This document shows, one piece after another, positions 1 through 7,717 of a stretch of 64,000 bases of DNA. The position numbers were made by a program, and so were the translations under genes. This DNA comes from Ornithinibacillus contaminans (GTDB lineage: Bacteria > Bacillota > Bacilli > Bacillales > Amphibacillaceae), in contig NZ_LDPV02000046.1 in assembly GCF_001038425.2 (NCBI RefSeq), forward strand, positions 62,001-126,000. Reading direction: 5' to 3'. Under the pieces are notes generated by a model. It had not been told where the DNA came from. It made no database searches and worked only from the letters and a program-made list of their open reading frames with translations. Every line of letters starts with the position of its first letter. Within the stretch, counting starts at the first letter, position 1.

Positions 1-420
1 CTTACACGTCCTTCGTTAGGACAACTATTTGATGTGAAAGGACCAACATATGTCATTGTTCCATGCTTGCTTATTTTTAGTGTTGGATTAATCATGTTAA
101 GTTACACGACTTCTTCTTGGATGTTTTTATTAACAGCAGCGGTTATAGGTCTTGGAAGTGGTGCCTTGCTTCCTAGTTTTCAAACGATGTGTATCCAAGC
201 GGCGGATAAGGGAAGAAGTGGTCATGCGACGGCGACATTCTTTATTTTCTGGGATACTGGAATCGCGACTGGTTCTTATGTGCTCGGTATGATTGTTGCT
301 ATGTTTAATTTCCATGTGTTGTATATTTCATGTGCGTGTCTATTGATTCTTGTACTTGGATTATTTTTGACTGTTCAAGTAAAACAAGACAAGAAGGCTA
401 CCGGAACAGAGCTAGCTTAA
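1..420 (+). CDS. MFS transporter, C-terminal part (partial)
   Basis: The reading frame is open from base 1, so the gene starts before the window; about 139 residues are visible. The first residues (TRPSLGQLFDVKGP) match the cytoplasmic loop between helices 8 and 9 of major facilitator drug-efflux proteins, and about four hydrophobic segments follow. It resembles the C-terminal half of the complete MFS protein at 28003-29211, which has the equivalent loop TRPFTGKIMDVKG, so the two look like paralogues. Substrate cannot be told. A terminator follows directly. Confidence 0.85.
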   Translation, partial: LTRPSLGQLFDVKGPTYVIVPCLLIFSVGLIMLSYTTSSWMFLLTAAVIGLGSGALLPSFQTMCIQAADKGRSGHATATFFIFWDTGIATGSYVLGMIVAMFNFHVLYISCACLLILVLGLFLTVQVKQDKKATGTELA

Positions 421-443
421 ATGCTCTATCCGTCTTCGGACTG

Positions 444-476
444 AAAAACCCTACAATTGGAGTAGGGTTTTTTTGT
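444..476 (+). terminator. Rho-independent terminator
   Basis: Stem AAACCCTAC / GTAGGGTTT with a 6-7 nt loop, followed by a T run. It ends the MFS gene. Confidence 0.85.
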
Positions 477-562
477 GCTTGAAAATCAGTCGTTGCACGG
501 AGGTTAGAGCGTGAAAAGATGAGTATGATAGTGATGTAAGGTAAACAAGAGGAGGAATATAA

Positions 563-730
563 ATGATGAATTTTGAGTTATACAGAAACTTGGCTGAGGA
601 AAAAATGAAGACATTGAGAAAGCACGCGGATGAAAATAGACTTTATATATTAACACGTCAAAAGCAGAAGCACACGGATAGAAAGAAAACTAGCAGCTTG
701 TTTTTCAAATGGATAAAACAAGTAGGGTAG
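563..730 (+). CDS. Small hypothetical protein, 55 aa
   Basis: A GGAGGA ribosome binding site (551-556) stands 6 nt before ATG 563. A second ATG follows immediately at 566. The product is very basic and hydrophilic at its C-terminus (TRQKQKHTDRKK) and ends in a short aromatic segment (LFFKWIKQVG). No family is recognised. It has its own terminator immediately downstream, so it is likely a monocistronic expressed small gene. It is shorter than a usual 60-codon cut-off and is easily missed. Confidence 0.6.
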   Translation: MMNFELYRNLAEEKMKTLRKHADENRLYILTRQKQKHTDRKKTSSLFFKWIKQVG

Positions 731-737
731 TCAGGAT

Positions 738-766
738 GCTCCTCATCATTTTGGGGAGTTTTTTGT
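738..766 (+). terminator. Rho-independent terminator
   Basis: Stem CTCCTCA / TGGGGAG (one G-T pair) followed by TTTTTTG, directly after the 55-aa ORF. Confidence 0.75.
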
Positions 767-868
767 TTTCGGTTTTTCAGGGAGAATTTTTATCTTGTTA
801 TTTCAAAAAGGGTATCTGATAATTAGAGTATACTTGATTATAGAAAATTTGGAGGAGGACATTTACAT

Positions 869-1732
869 ATGCAATCGGCACTTGTATTTGGTGGTACACG
901 ATTCTTTGGAGTGAATTTAATAGAATCATTATTGGAAAAAGGAATCATGGTTACAGTGGCAACACGCCAGAATGGCACTGACCCTTTCGGAGATCGTGTA
1001 GAACGGCTAAAGGTAGATCGTTTTGATGAATCATCTGTGATGGCTGCTGTAGAAGGAAAAGAGTGGGATGTTGTGTTTGATCAACTTTGTTTTTCGTCAG
1101 AGGATGCCGCTATTATAACAAAGGCACTTGAAGGAAAAATGAAGCGATATGTATTTACTTCTACTTTATCAGTCTATGATTATGGGAAAAAGATGGATGA
1201 AGGTGAGTTTGATCCATTTACATATGAGTTAAAAATGGTTGATCGTCAGGAGGTTAGCTATCAGGAAGGAAAAAGGCAGGCGGAAGCTTACTTTTTTCAA
1301 CGTGCAACGTTCCCAGTTGTAGCAATGCGTATACCTATTGTGCTTGGTGAAGCGGATTATACGGAGAGACTGCTGCACTATGTGAAATCAGCTAAGGAAG
1401 AGAAGCCGGTATATTTTCCAAATCCAGAAGCGGAAATGTGTTTTGTGCATCAACGAGAAGCTGGGGAATTTCTTTCATGGATAGCGGAGACTAATTTTAC
1501 GGGTCCAATTAATGTGTGTGCTAATGGATATATTACGATGAAGGAGTTAATGGCACTGGTTGGTGAGAAAACTGGTAAGGATGTGCTAATTACTTTGGAG
1601 GATCAACTGACATCACCATATGCAATTGAGGATACTTGGTCCATGAGTAATGAAAAAGCTACAAAATTAGGGTATGAATTCACGGATTTAGCTGAGTGGT
1701 TGCCAGATCTAATTGATTATTTAGCAAAATAA
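869..1732 (+). CDS. NAD-dependent epimerase/dehydratase-like SDR protein
   Basis: 287 residues, an extended/atypical short-chain dehydrogenase. The N-terminal Rossmann nucleotide-binding motif GGTRFFG lies at residues 8-14, and a YxxxK catalytic pair is visible at Y131/K135 (SYQEGK). Length and motif order resemble the CSP41/isoflavone-reductase-like epimerases common in Bacillus, which have no defined substrate. An RBS GGAGGAGG (851-858) supports the ATG at 869. It is a single gene that converges on the hydrolase at 1785-2654, with repeat copy 1 filling the gap between the two stop codons. Confidence 0.85.
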   Translation: MQSALVFGGTRFFGVNLIESLLEKGIMVTVATRQNGTDPFGDRVERLKVDRFDESSVMAAVEGKEWDVVFDQLCFSSEDAAIITKALEGKMKRYVFTSTLSVYDYGKKMDEGEFDPFTYELKMVDRQEVSYQEGKRQAEAYFFQRATFPVVAMRIPIVLGEADYTERLLHYVKSAKEEKPVYFPNPEAEMCFVHQREAGEFLSWIAETNFTGPINVCANGYITMKELMALVGEKTGKDVLITLEDQLTSPYAIEDTWSMSNEKATKLGYEFTDLAEWLPDLIDYLAK

Positions 1733-1738
1733 CCAAAT

Positions 1739-1784
1739 GCTGTCACCACCTGAATTCGACAAAATTCGGGTGGTGACAGGCACC
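1739..1784 (+). repeat. Dispersed intergenic repeat, copy 1 (hairpin form)
   Basis: The 32-bp core (1753-1784) reads AATTCGACAAAATTCGGG then TGGTGACAGGCACC. In this copy an extra left arm, TGTCACCACCTGAATT, is the reverse complement of AATTCGGGTGGTGACA with one mismatch. The whole therefore folds as a 16-bp hairpin with loop CGACAA. It lies exactly between two convergent genes and may act as a bidirectional terminator-like structure. Other copies: 9658, 27484, 45066, 46400, 46903 and 54114. Confidence 0.85.
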
Positions 1785-2654
1785 TTATTCTTTCAAAAAG
1801 TCACCTATGACTTGGAGATAGGTTTCTGTTTCTTCTATGTAGGGCATGTGTGCGCTTTGTTCGAATACATGGTATTTACTGTTTGGGGTTAGGTTGCTAA
1901 AATATTCCGTGGATTCTGGTGTTGCTTCATCAAACCGCCCACATGTATAGAGAGTTGGAATCTGTATCGATTTCAACTGCTGTGTGCAATCAAAGTTTTT
2001 TAAGTTACCTGCCACATGAAACTCTGACGATCCCCACATGATATTATAAATTTCACTGTTTTTGTATTTAGCACCTTCCTTTAAGAATTCAGGTTTGTCC
2101 TCGTCGGGCATTCTGAAGACAAAATGATCATTAAATACTTTTGTTGCTGCTTTATATTCTTCTGAATCAGTCGTGCCATTTTCTTCGCATTCTTTTATCG
2201 TGTTCTGAACCGATTGTGGTAATTTGGAGAGATTTCTTTTTTGATCCTCTGCCCATAAAGGGGCGCTTAAGCATGGACTCGAAAAGATAATGCTTTTGAC
2301 TCCTTCTGGGTATGTAAAATAGAATGCAGCAGCAAGGGTTGTTCCCCAAGAATGACCGAGAAGATGAAATTCGTTTAAACCGAGTGCGTCAATTAGCTGC
2401 TTTAGTTCTTCCACAAATCGATCTATTTTCCATAAGGATGGATCATTTGGGCGATCTGATTTTCCACAGCCTAATTGATCGTATAATATTACCGGCCGTA
2501 TGGTGGATAAAACATTTAGATTTTGTAATGACCAATGTGATGAACCAGGACCACCGTGTAAAATAATAACGGGTGCGTTGTTTGTATGGTTATCATGTAT
2601 TTGGTACCACACGTTCCCCCCAGTAACGTCAACAAATCCTTCTTTTATTAGCAA
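1785..2654 (-). CDS. Alpha/beta hydrolase, proline iminopeptidase family
   Basis: 289 residues. Oxyanion motif HGGPG at 33-37 and nucleophile elbow GHSWG at 100-104 (Ser102), with the later Asp in GRFDEAT (about 241) and His in SAHMPY (about 266), complete an S33 peptidase triad. Family members release N-terminal proline from peptides in the cytoplasm; the substrate here is inferred. The start is TTG at 2654, preceded 6 nt upstream by AGGAGGAGA on the minus strand. It is a single gene. Confidence 0.85.
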   Translation of the reverse strand: MLIKEGFVDVTGGNVWYQIHDNHTNNAPVIILHGGPGSSHWSLQNLNVLSTIRPVILYDQLGCGKSDRPNDPSLWKIDRFVEELKQLIDALGLNEFHLLGHSWGTTLAAAFYFTYPEGVKSIIFSSPCLSAPLWAEDQKRNLSKLPQSVQNTIKECEENGTTDSEEYKAATKVFNDHFVFRMPDEDKPEFLKEGAKYKNSEIYNIMWGSSEFHVAGNLKNFDCTQQLKSIQIPTLYTCGRFDEATPESTEYFSNLTPNSKYHVFEQSAHMPYIEETETYLQVIGDFLKE

Positions 2655-2783
2655 AGATTGTCTCCTCCTTTATGTATTATCCTTCTATCGTACCATGAAA
2701 CCTTTATTACGTTAATATCGTATAAGGAATAATGGGAATATTTATTATGTTATAATAGTCCTACTATCAATGGGGGCGGTAGT

Positions 2784-3542
2784 TTGTTTGAGTTATTTGT
2801 ATTCATACTTTTAATTCTTGGGTTTATAGTTGAAAAAATTTTTGTCAAAAGGTTTTCCATATTAGATGAGATCTCGGAGTATTCCTATGTGAATAGCTAT
2901 CATAAGTGGTTCATTCAAATATCTGTTGGATTGGTAATCATCATGACAATAATCGAAGGCATCTATTTCCCTGATTTTAATCTTTATTTGAACTCCGGAT
3001 TTATTACCATCATATTACTGATTGATGCAAGGATTCAGTTTAAAATAGAGCGAGAAGAGAAGCAATACATAAGAAGTCTAGTTAGAGCTGGGGCAGCTTT
3101 CGCCATATTTGTTGGGGCACTTATTGTTTGCTTCCACACGACCAATTTCAAAGAGGTAGTTGAAGACGAGTTTGAACATATTGATGTAACGAGTTTAAAT
3201 GAAATGAGGATTGCTATTTTACAAATGAATCCCGAAAGAAAGGTCCCTTCTAAACAACTTTCTGAAAGTGTGATAATAGAGGACGGAGCGGTAATATCCA
3301 ATGTATTAAGTGAAATATCTTTATTGGAGCTTAAACGAGCACCACTAAGAACCGAAAACATCGATGTAGTGTACGAAATTACGGCAAGAGGTGGTTGGAG
3401 TCAACAGTTGGATATGGAAGTATATGAAAACCATATTAGGATTGGACATGAGACTTATCGAATAATTGGGGATAACACACTGTATCCATTTTTGGAGGCT
3501 GAAGATTTTGAATGGCAACAAGTTGAGGGAAACTCGAATTAG
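2784..3542 (+). CDS. Membrane protein with DUF4181-like N-terminus
   Basis: 252 residues. Three to four hydrophobic segments occupy the first ~120 residues. The pattern of an N-terminal helix, VEKIF-type basic turn, then HKW before a second helix is like the small DUF4181 membrane proteins of Bacillus (moderate confidence, from memory). The last ~130 residues are hydrophilic and probably extracytoplasmic or cytoplasmic; no domain is recognised there. The start is TTG 2784 after GGGGGCGG (2772-2779). Function unknown. Confidence 0.6.
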   Translation: MFELFVFILLILGFIVEKIFVKRFSILDEISEYSYVNSYHKWFIQISVGLVIIMTIIEGIYFPDFNLYLNSGFITIILLIDARIQFKIEREEKQYIRSLVRAGAAFAIFVGALIVCFHTTNFKEVVEDEFEHIDVTSLNEMRIAILQMNPERKVPSKQLSESVIIEDGAVISNVLSEISLLELKRAPLRTENIDVVYEITARGGWSQQLDMEVYENHIRIGHETYRIIGDNTLYPFLEAEDFEWQQVEGNSN

Positions 3543-3596
3543 GTGAATGTTACTTATCGAATTACATTGTTTTTTTAATGACAGGGTAAATGCAAC

Positions 3597-3641
3597 AAAG
3601 AACCCTTAAAAATCCTAGAGGATATGCAAGGGTTCTTTATT
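3597..3641. terminator. Bidirectional terminator
   Basis: Stem AAAGAACCCTT (3597-3607) / AAGGGTTCTTT (3628-3638), A/T-rich on both sides, between the convergent membrane protein and TetR genes. Confidence 0.85.
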
Positions 3642-3651
3642 TATTTCTAGA

Positions 3652-4482
3652 TTAAAGATTATAAAATTCACGTAATAAGAAGGCTATCCACTTACATTGT
3701 GGGTGATTCCTAATATTCTCAAGCATTCCACTTACAATAGCTGGGCTATAGTTTGGAATAAGAAGCTGCTGCTTCAAAATAGTTAATGATTCCTTTTCCA
3801 ATGGTTCATTAACTTCAACAATGCTTTGATCAATTAATTGAGCTATTTTATCAGAAGTAATATCTTGTTGGGTTGCCTCTTTAAAGACATTTGCGAATTC
3901 TTTAGTAATAATCGGAAGTGTTGTATATTTTGCTAATAAATTTGTTTTTTCTACAAGCGATTCACACAAAATTTCCACATCGAGTGAGATGTTATAAAAA
4001 ATAAACAATGAGGAATAACTATTCATTAATCCCTTGATGGAGTAGACAAGATCATATTTTGTTTCTTCAATTTCTTCTCCATATAACCTCTCTACCATTG
4101 ATAAGATAATTTGATCGATAAGCTGTTCATAATAGCGAAATTTTGCTATTAGTTCTTTATTTAGGGATTGCGTCTGTTCTTTCATGAGGAGTTTGGCAAA
4201 GCTGGAATGTGCTTTAAAACCACTAAAAATCGATTGGTAAAATTTATATAAAAGTTGCGCACTTTCTGTCTCTCTGACCATGTAGTCAATTTCTTCGGTT
4301 AACTGGCTCATGAAGTGATCAATTAATGCGATGATTAACTCGTCTTTTGATTTAAAAGATAGGTAAAATGCCCCTTTAGAAATTCCGCAGTAATCTGTTA
4401 TTTGTTGAACGGATGTTGATTCAAATCCGTTTTGCGCAAAAAGTTCAAGGGATTTATCCATGATTAATTGTTTTTTACTCAT
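3652..4482 (-). CDS. TetR family regulator (YerO-like) of the RND exporter
   Basis: 276 residues from the chosen start. The N-terminal TetR helix-turn-helix occupies roughly residues 1-55 (the recognition region contains CGISKGAFYLSFKSKDE). The long C-terminal ligand domain matches the size of B. subtilis YerO, which sits next to the RND gene swrC. The ATG at 4482 is preferred because CTAAGGAGAG precedes it; an upstream in-frame start at 4521 lies beyond that RBS and inside the operator. The gene is divergent from the RND exporter it probably represses. Confidence 0.85.
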   Translation of the reverse strand: MSKKQLIMDKSLELFAQNGFESTSVQQITDYCGISKGAFYLSFKSKDELIIALIDHFMSQLTEEIDYMVRETESAQLLYKFYQSIFSGFKAHSSFAKLLMKEQTQSLNKELIAKFRYYEQLIDQIILSMVERLYGEEIEETKYDLVYSIKGLMNSYSSLFIFYNISLDVEILCESLVEKTNLLAKYTTLPIITKEFANVFKEATQQDITSDKIAQLIDQSIVEVNEPLEKESLTILKQQLLIPNYSPAIVSGMLENIRNHPQCKWIAFLLREFYNL

Positions 4483-4514
4483 CAAAATTTCTCTCCTTAG
4501 TTCCGATCTCCCAG

Positions 4515-4543
4515 TTGACAAATGACCGATTAGTCATTAGTAT
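4515..4543 (+). promoter_or_regulatory. Promoter with embedded TetR-type operator
   Basis: -35 TTGACA (4515-4520), 17-bp spacer, -10 TAGTAT (4538-4543). The spacer is almost wholly filled by an inverted repeat AATGAC-N6-GTCATT (4521-4538). A repressor bound there would occlude RNA polymerase, which fits control of the RND gene by the adjacent TetR protein. Confidence 0.75.
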
Positions 4544-4585
4544 AGGGGAATGAGTTTATAAAGTCAAATTAGGGTAGGTGTAAGC

Positions 4586-7500
4586 GTGAAAGGTTTAGTT
4601 AATTTTGTTATCAAGAATAAATTAGCCGTGTGGTTATTAACGATAATCATTGTTGCTACTGGTATTTATTCTGGTACACGTATGAAAATGGAGACTATTC
4701 CGGATGTATCCATTCCGTATTTAATGGTTTCTGATGTATATCCAGGAGCTACTCCAGAGCAAGTAATGAATGAAATTTCGATTCCAATTGAAAAAGTCAT
4801 CGAGAATCTAGAAGATGTAAAAGGAGTTTATTCGAATTCCTATTCAAACATGGCTAGTATTCAAGTAGAATATGACTACGGAATTGATATGGATGAAGCG
4901 AAGCGTGCACTAGAATCTGCACTTGATTCTGTAACATTACCAGAGGAAGCACAAGCGCCATCCATTACTGCGATTAGTATGGATATGATGCCAGTCGTGG
5001 CATTAAGTGTGAGTAGTGAATCAGAAGATATCGTAGAGTTGACTTCTACGGTTGAAGATGTGATTTTACCGAAGCTTGAAAAGATTGAGGGCGTTGCATC
5101 AGCTACAATCACAGGGCAGCATATTGAAGAAGTTCAGCTAACCTATGATGAAGCTAAAATGGTTGAACTTGGTCTTACTGAAGACGATGTTAAGCAAATG
5201 ATTCAAGCAAGTGATATGGCTGTATCTTTAGGTTTATTTGAATTTGAAGAGGGCGAACAAGCTGTATCAATAGATGGTAAGTTTATGACAGCAGATGAGT
5301 TAAAGGAAATGATTATTCCGGTAACACCATCTGAATCAAATCCAGTACCATTCGTGAAATTAAGTGATGTTGCCAATGTCGAAGTAGTTGGTAAAGTACA
5401 ATCTGTTTCTCGTACAAATGGAGAAGACGCAATTGCTATACAGGTTGTAAAAGGGCAAGAAGCAAATACGGTAGACGTTGTGGAAGCAGTTAAAGATTTA
5501 GTGGAAGAGGAAGAAGCAGACATTGAAGGTCTTGTGATTGATATTTCATTAGACCAAGGAGCTCCAATTCAAGAATCCGTAACAACAATGGTTGAAAAAG
5601 CTGTGTTTGGTGGATTAATTGCTGTTCTTATTATTCTACTGTTCTTACGCGATTTTAAATCAACAATTATTTCAATCGTCTCGATCCCGGTTTCCATTTT
5701 TATGGCGTTAATGCTATTGAATTGGATGGATATTACATTAAATATCATGACCCTAGGTGCCATCACGGTTGCAATTGGTCGTGTAATTGATGACTCGATT
5801 GTCGTGGTAGAAAATATTTACCGACGATTACATTTAAAAGAAGAGAAATTGAGTGGACGTGCATTAGTACGTGAAGCTACAATTGAAATGTTCAAACCAA
5901 TTCTTTCCTCAACATTAGTTACGGTTGCAGTATTTGCGCCACTTATCTTTGTTGGTGGAATGGTTGGAGAATTATTCATGCCATTTGCTTTAACCATGAC
6001 ATTTGCGCTTGGTGCATCACTACTAGTTGCAATAACCATTGTTCCAGCTTTATCACACTTCTTATTTAAGAAGAAATTATATAGTGAGAAAACAGAAGCA
6101 AGCCATAAGGAAGCTGGTAAATTAGCTAATTGGTATAAAGGAATTCTGAAATGGACCCTTAACCATAAAATTATTACTTCCGCTATCGCTGTTATTTTAC
6201 TAGTTGGTAGCTTGGCGTTAACGCCGCTTATTGGATTTAGCTTTATGGGTAGTGAAGAAGAAAAAGTTATGTATTTAACGTATACCCCAGAAGCCGGAGA
6301 ACTTAAGGAAGATACTTTAGCAAATGTTGCTGAGGTGGAAGAAGAGTTATTAACACGCGAAGATATTGACATTGTTCAACTATCCGTAACAGATAGTGAT
6401 AGTGCCGATATGATGAGCTCTATGATGGGCGGAGGATCTGGTGGTGCATTAATGTACCTTATCTTTGATCCTGATATGGAGAACTTCCCAGAGGTTCGTG
6501 AAGAAATTGAAGAGTATGTATTCAATATCGGTCAAACCGGTGAGTGGAAGAGCCAAAACTTCACTTCCATGTCAATGGCTGGAGATGAACTTAGCTATAC
6601 ATTCTACAGTGAAGATTTAGATAAACTGAATGAAGCTGTTGGAATGGTTGAAGAAGTATTAAGTGAGAATGATGGATTAGAAGATGTTTCTTCTAGTAAA
6701 GAAGAAGCATATGTGGAATACACGTTTAACGTGGATCAAGAAGAGTTATTACAATATGGTTTAACAACTGGTCAAATTGTCATGTTGCTAAGCCCGAATA
6801 CCACTCAAGATGTGCTAACAACTGTTGAAAAAGATGGAACTTCATTGGATGTAATTGTACAGCAGGAAGAAGCTGCACAACCAAAATCAATTGATGAACT
6901 CTTAGAAACAGAAGTTCAAACGGCAACTGGTCAAACGCTCCCACTTTCAGAGCTAGTAACAGTTGAAGAAGGAACTGCTTTAAATACGCTAGCACGTAGT
7001 AAAGGTGAGTACTATGCAACAGTTTCTGGAACTATTATCGGTGATGATATTTCCAAAGCTTCTGCAGAGGTTGATAAAGAGATTGACGAATTAGAATTAC
7101 CTAAAGGTGTAACAATGGGTATTGCCGGTGTAACAGCTGATATGGAGGAAACCTTTACACAGCTTGGAGTTGCAATGATCGCTGCGGTTCTAATTGTGTA
7201 CTTTATCCTTGTCGTAACATTTAGTGAAGGACTGGCACCATTTGCTATTTTATTCTCACTACCATTCGCGGTAATTGGTTCATTCGTTGGACTATTAATA
7301 GCAGGTGAAACGATTTCCGTTTCGGTTATGATGGGTCTGTTAATGTTGATTGGTATTGTTGTTACGAATGCGATTGTACTAGTCGATCGAATCATTCATA
7401 TGGAACGTGATGGAATGGAAAGACGTGAAGCGATTCTTGAAGCAGGTGCAACTCGTCTACGTCCAATTCTAATGACAGCAATTGCAACAATATGTGCGTT

Positions 7501-7675
7501 AATTCCGTTGTTATTCGGTAATGGCGGTGGCGGTTTAATTTCGAAAGGACTTGGAATTACCGTTATTGGTGGTCTAGCAAGTTCAACATTGCTAACACTA
7601 ATTGTTGTTCCAATTGTTTATGAATTGCTTTCTAAGTGGTTCAAGAAAGACCGTAAAGAAATAGAAGAGAATTAA
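4586..7675 (+). CDS. swrC: RND efflux transporter (SwrC/AcrB family)
   Basis: 1029 residues, the usual length of HAE1-type resistance-nodulation-division pumps. There is an N-terminal helix, two large extracytoplasmic loops, and helix clusters in the middle and at the C-terminus. The intramembrane Asp pair is present in GRVIDDSIVVVE (about residues 400-402). The extracytoplasmic loops are strongly acidic. A TetR gene next to an RND gene matches B. subtilis yerO-swrC, which handles surfactin and other amphiphiles; the substrate here is unknown. Start GTG 4586. No membrane-fusion protein gene is adjacent. Confidence 0.9.
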   Translation: MKGLVNFVIKNKLAVWLLTIIIVATGIYSGTRMKMETIPDVSIPYLMVSDVYPGATPEQVMNEISIPIEKVIENLEDVKGVYSNSYSNMASIQVEYDYGIDMDEAKRALESALDSVTLPEEAQAPSITAISMDMMPVVALSVSSESEDIVELTSTVEDVILPKLEKIEGVASATITGQHIEEVQLTYDEAKMVELGLTEDDVKQMIQASDMAVSLGLFEFEEGEQAVSIDGKFMTADELKEMIIPVTPSESNPVPFVKLSDVANVEVVGKVQSVSRTNGEDAIAIQVVKGQEANTVDVVEAVKDLVEEEEADIEGLVIDISLDQGAPIQESVTTMVEKAVFGGLIAVLIILLFLRDFKSTIISIVSIPVSIFMALMLLNWMDITLNIMTLGAITVAIGRVIDDSIVVVENIYRRLHLKEEKLSGRALVREATIEMFKPILSSTLVTVAVFAPLIFVGGMVGELFMPFALTMTFALGASLLVAITIVPALSHFLFKKKLYSEKTEASHKEAGKLANWYKGILKWTLNHKIITSAIAVILLVGSLALTPLIGFSFMGSEEEKVMYLTYTPEAGELKEDTLANVAEVEEELLTREDIDIVQLSVTDSDSADMMSSMMGGGSGGALMYLIFDPDMENFPEVREEIEEYVFNIGQTGEWKSQNFTSMSMAGDELSYTFYSEDLDKLNEAVGMVEEVLSENDGLEDVSSSKEEAYVEYTFNVDQEELLQYGLTTGQIVMLLSPNTTQDVLTTVEKDGTSLDVIVQQEEAAQPKSIDELLETEVQTATGQTLPLSELVTVEEGTALNTLARSKGEYYATVSGTIIGDDISKASAEVDKEIDELELPKGVTMGIAGVTADMEETFTQLGVAMIAAVLIVYFILVVTFSEGLAPFAILFSLPFAVIGSFVGLLIAGETISVSVMMGLLMLIGIVVTNAIVLVDRIIHMERDGMERREAILEAGATRLRPILMTAIATICALIPLLFGNGGGGLISKGLGITVIGGLASSTLLTLIVVPIVYELLSKWFKKDRKEIEEN

Positions 7676-7680
7676 TGAAA

Positions 7681-7716
7681 AGCCCTACAAGGTATTTGAT
7701 GCCTTGTAGGGCTATT
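7681..7716. terminator. Bidirectional terminator
   Basis: Perfect 12-bp stem AGCCCTACAAGG / CCTTGTAGGGCT (7681-7692 / 7702-7713), T run on the plus side and A run upstream. It separates the RND gene from the convergent peptidase. Confidence 0.9.
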
Positions 7717-7717
7717 T

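Noticed and set aside
3652-4521. TetR start at 4521 (longest frame)
   Set aside because: It overlaps the palindromic operator and lies upstream of the clear RBS CTAAGGAGAG serving ATG 4482.
5818-6372. 184-codon open frame on the minus strand inside the RND gene, and similar frames at 5203-5523 and 7012-7395
   Set aside because: Antisense shadows of a well-supported long gene, with no RBS and low-complexity composition caused by the codon pattern of the sense strand.
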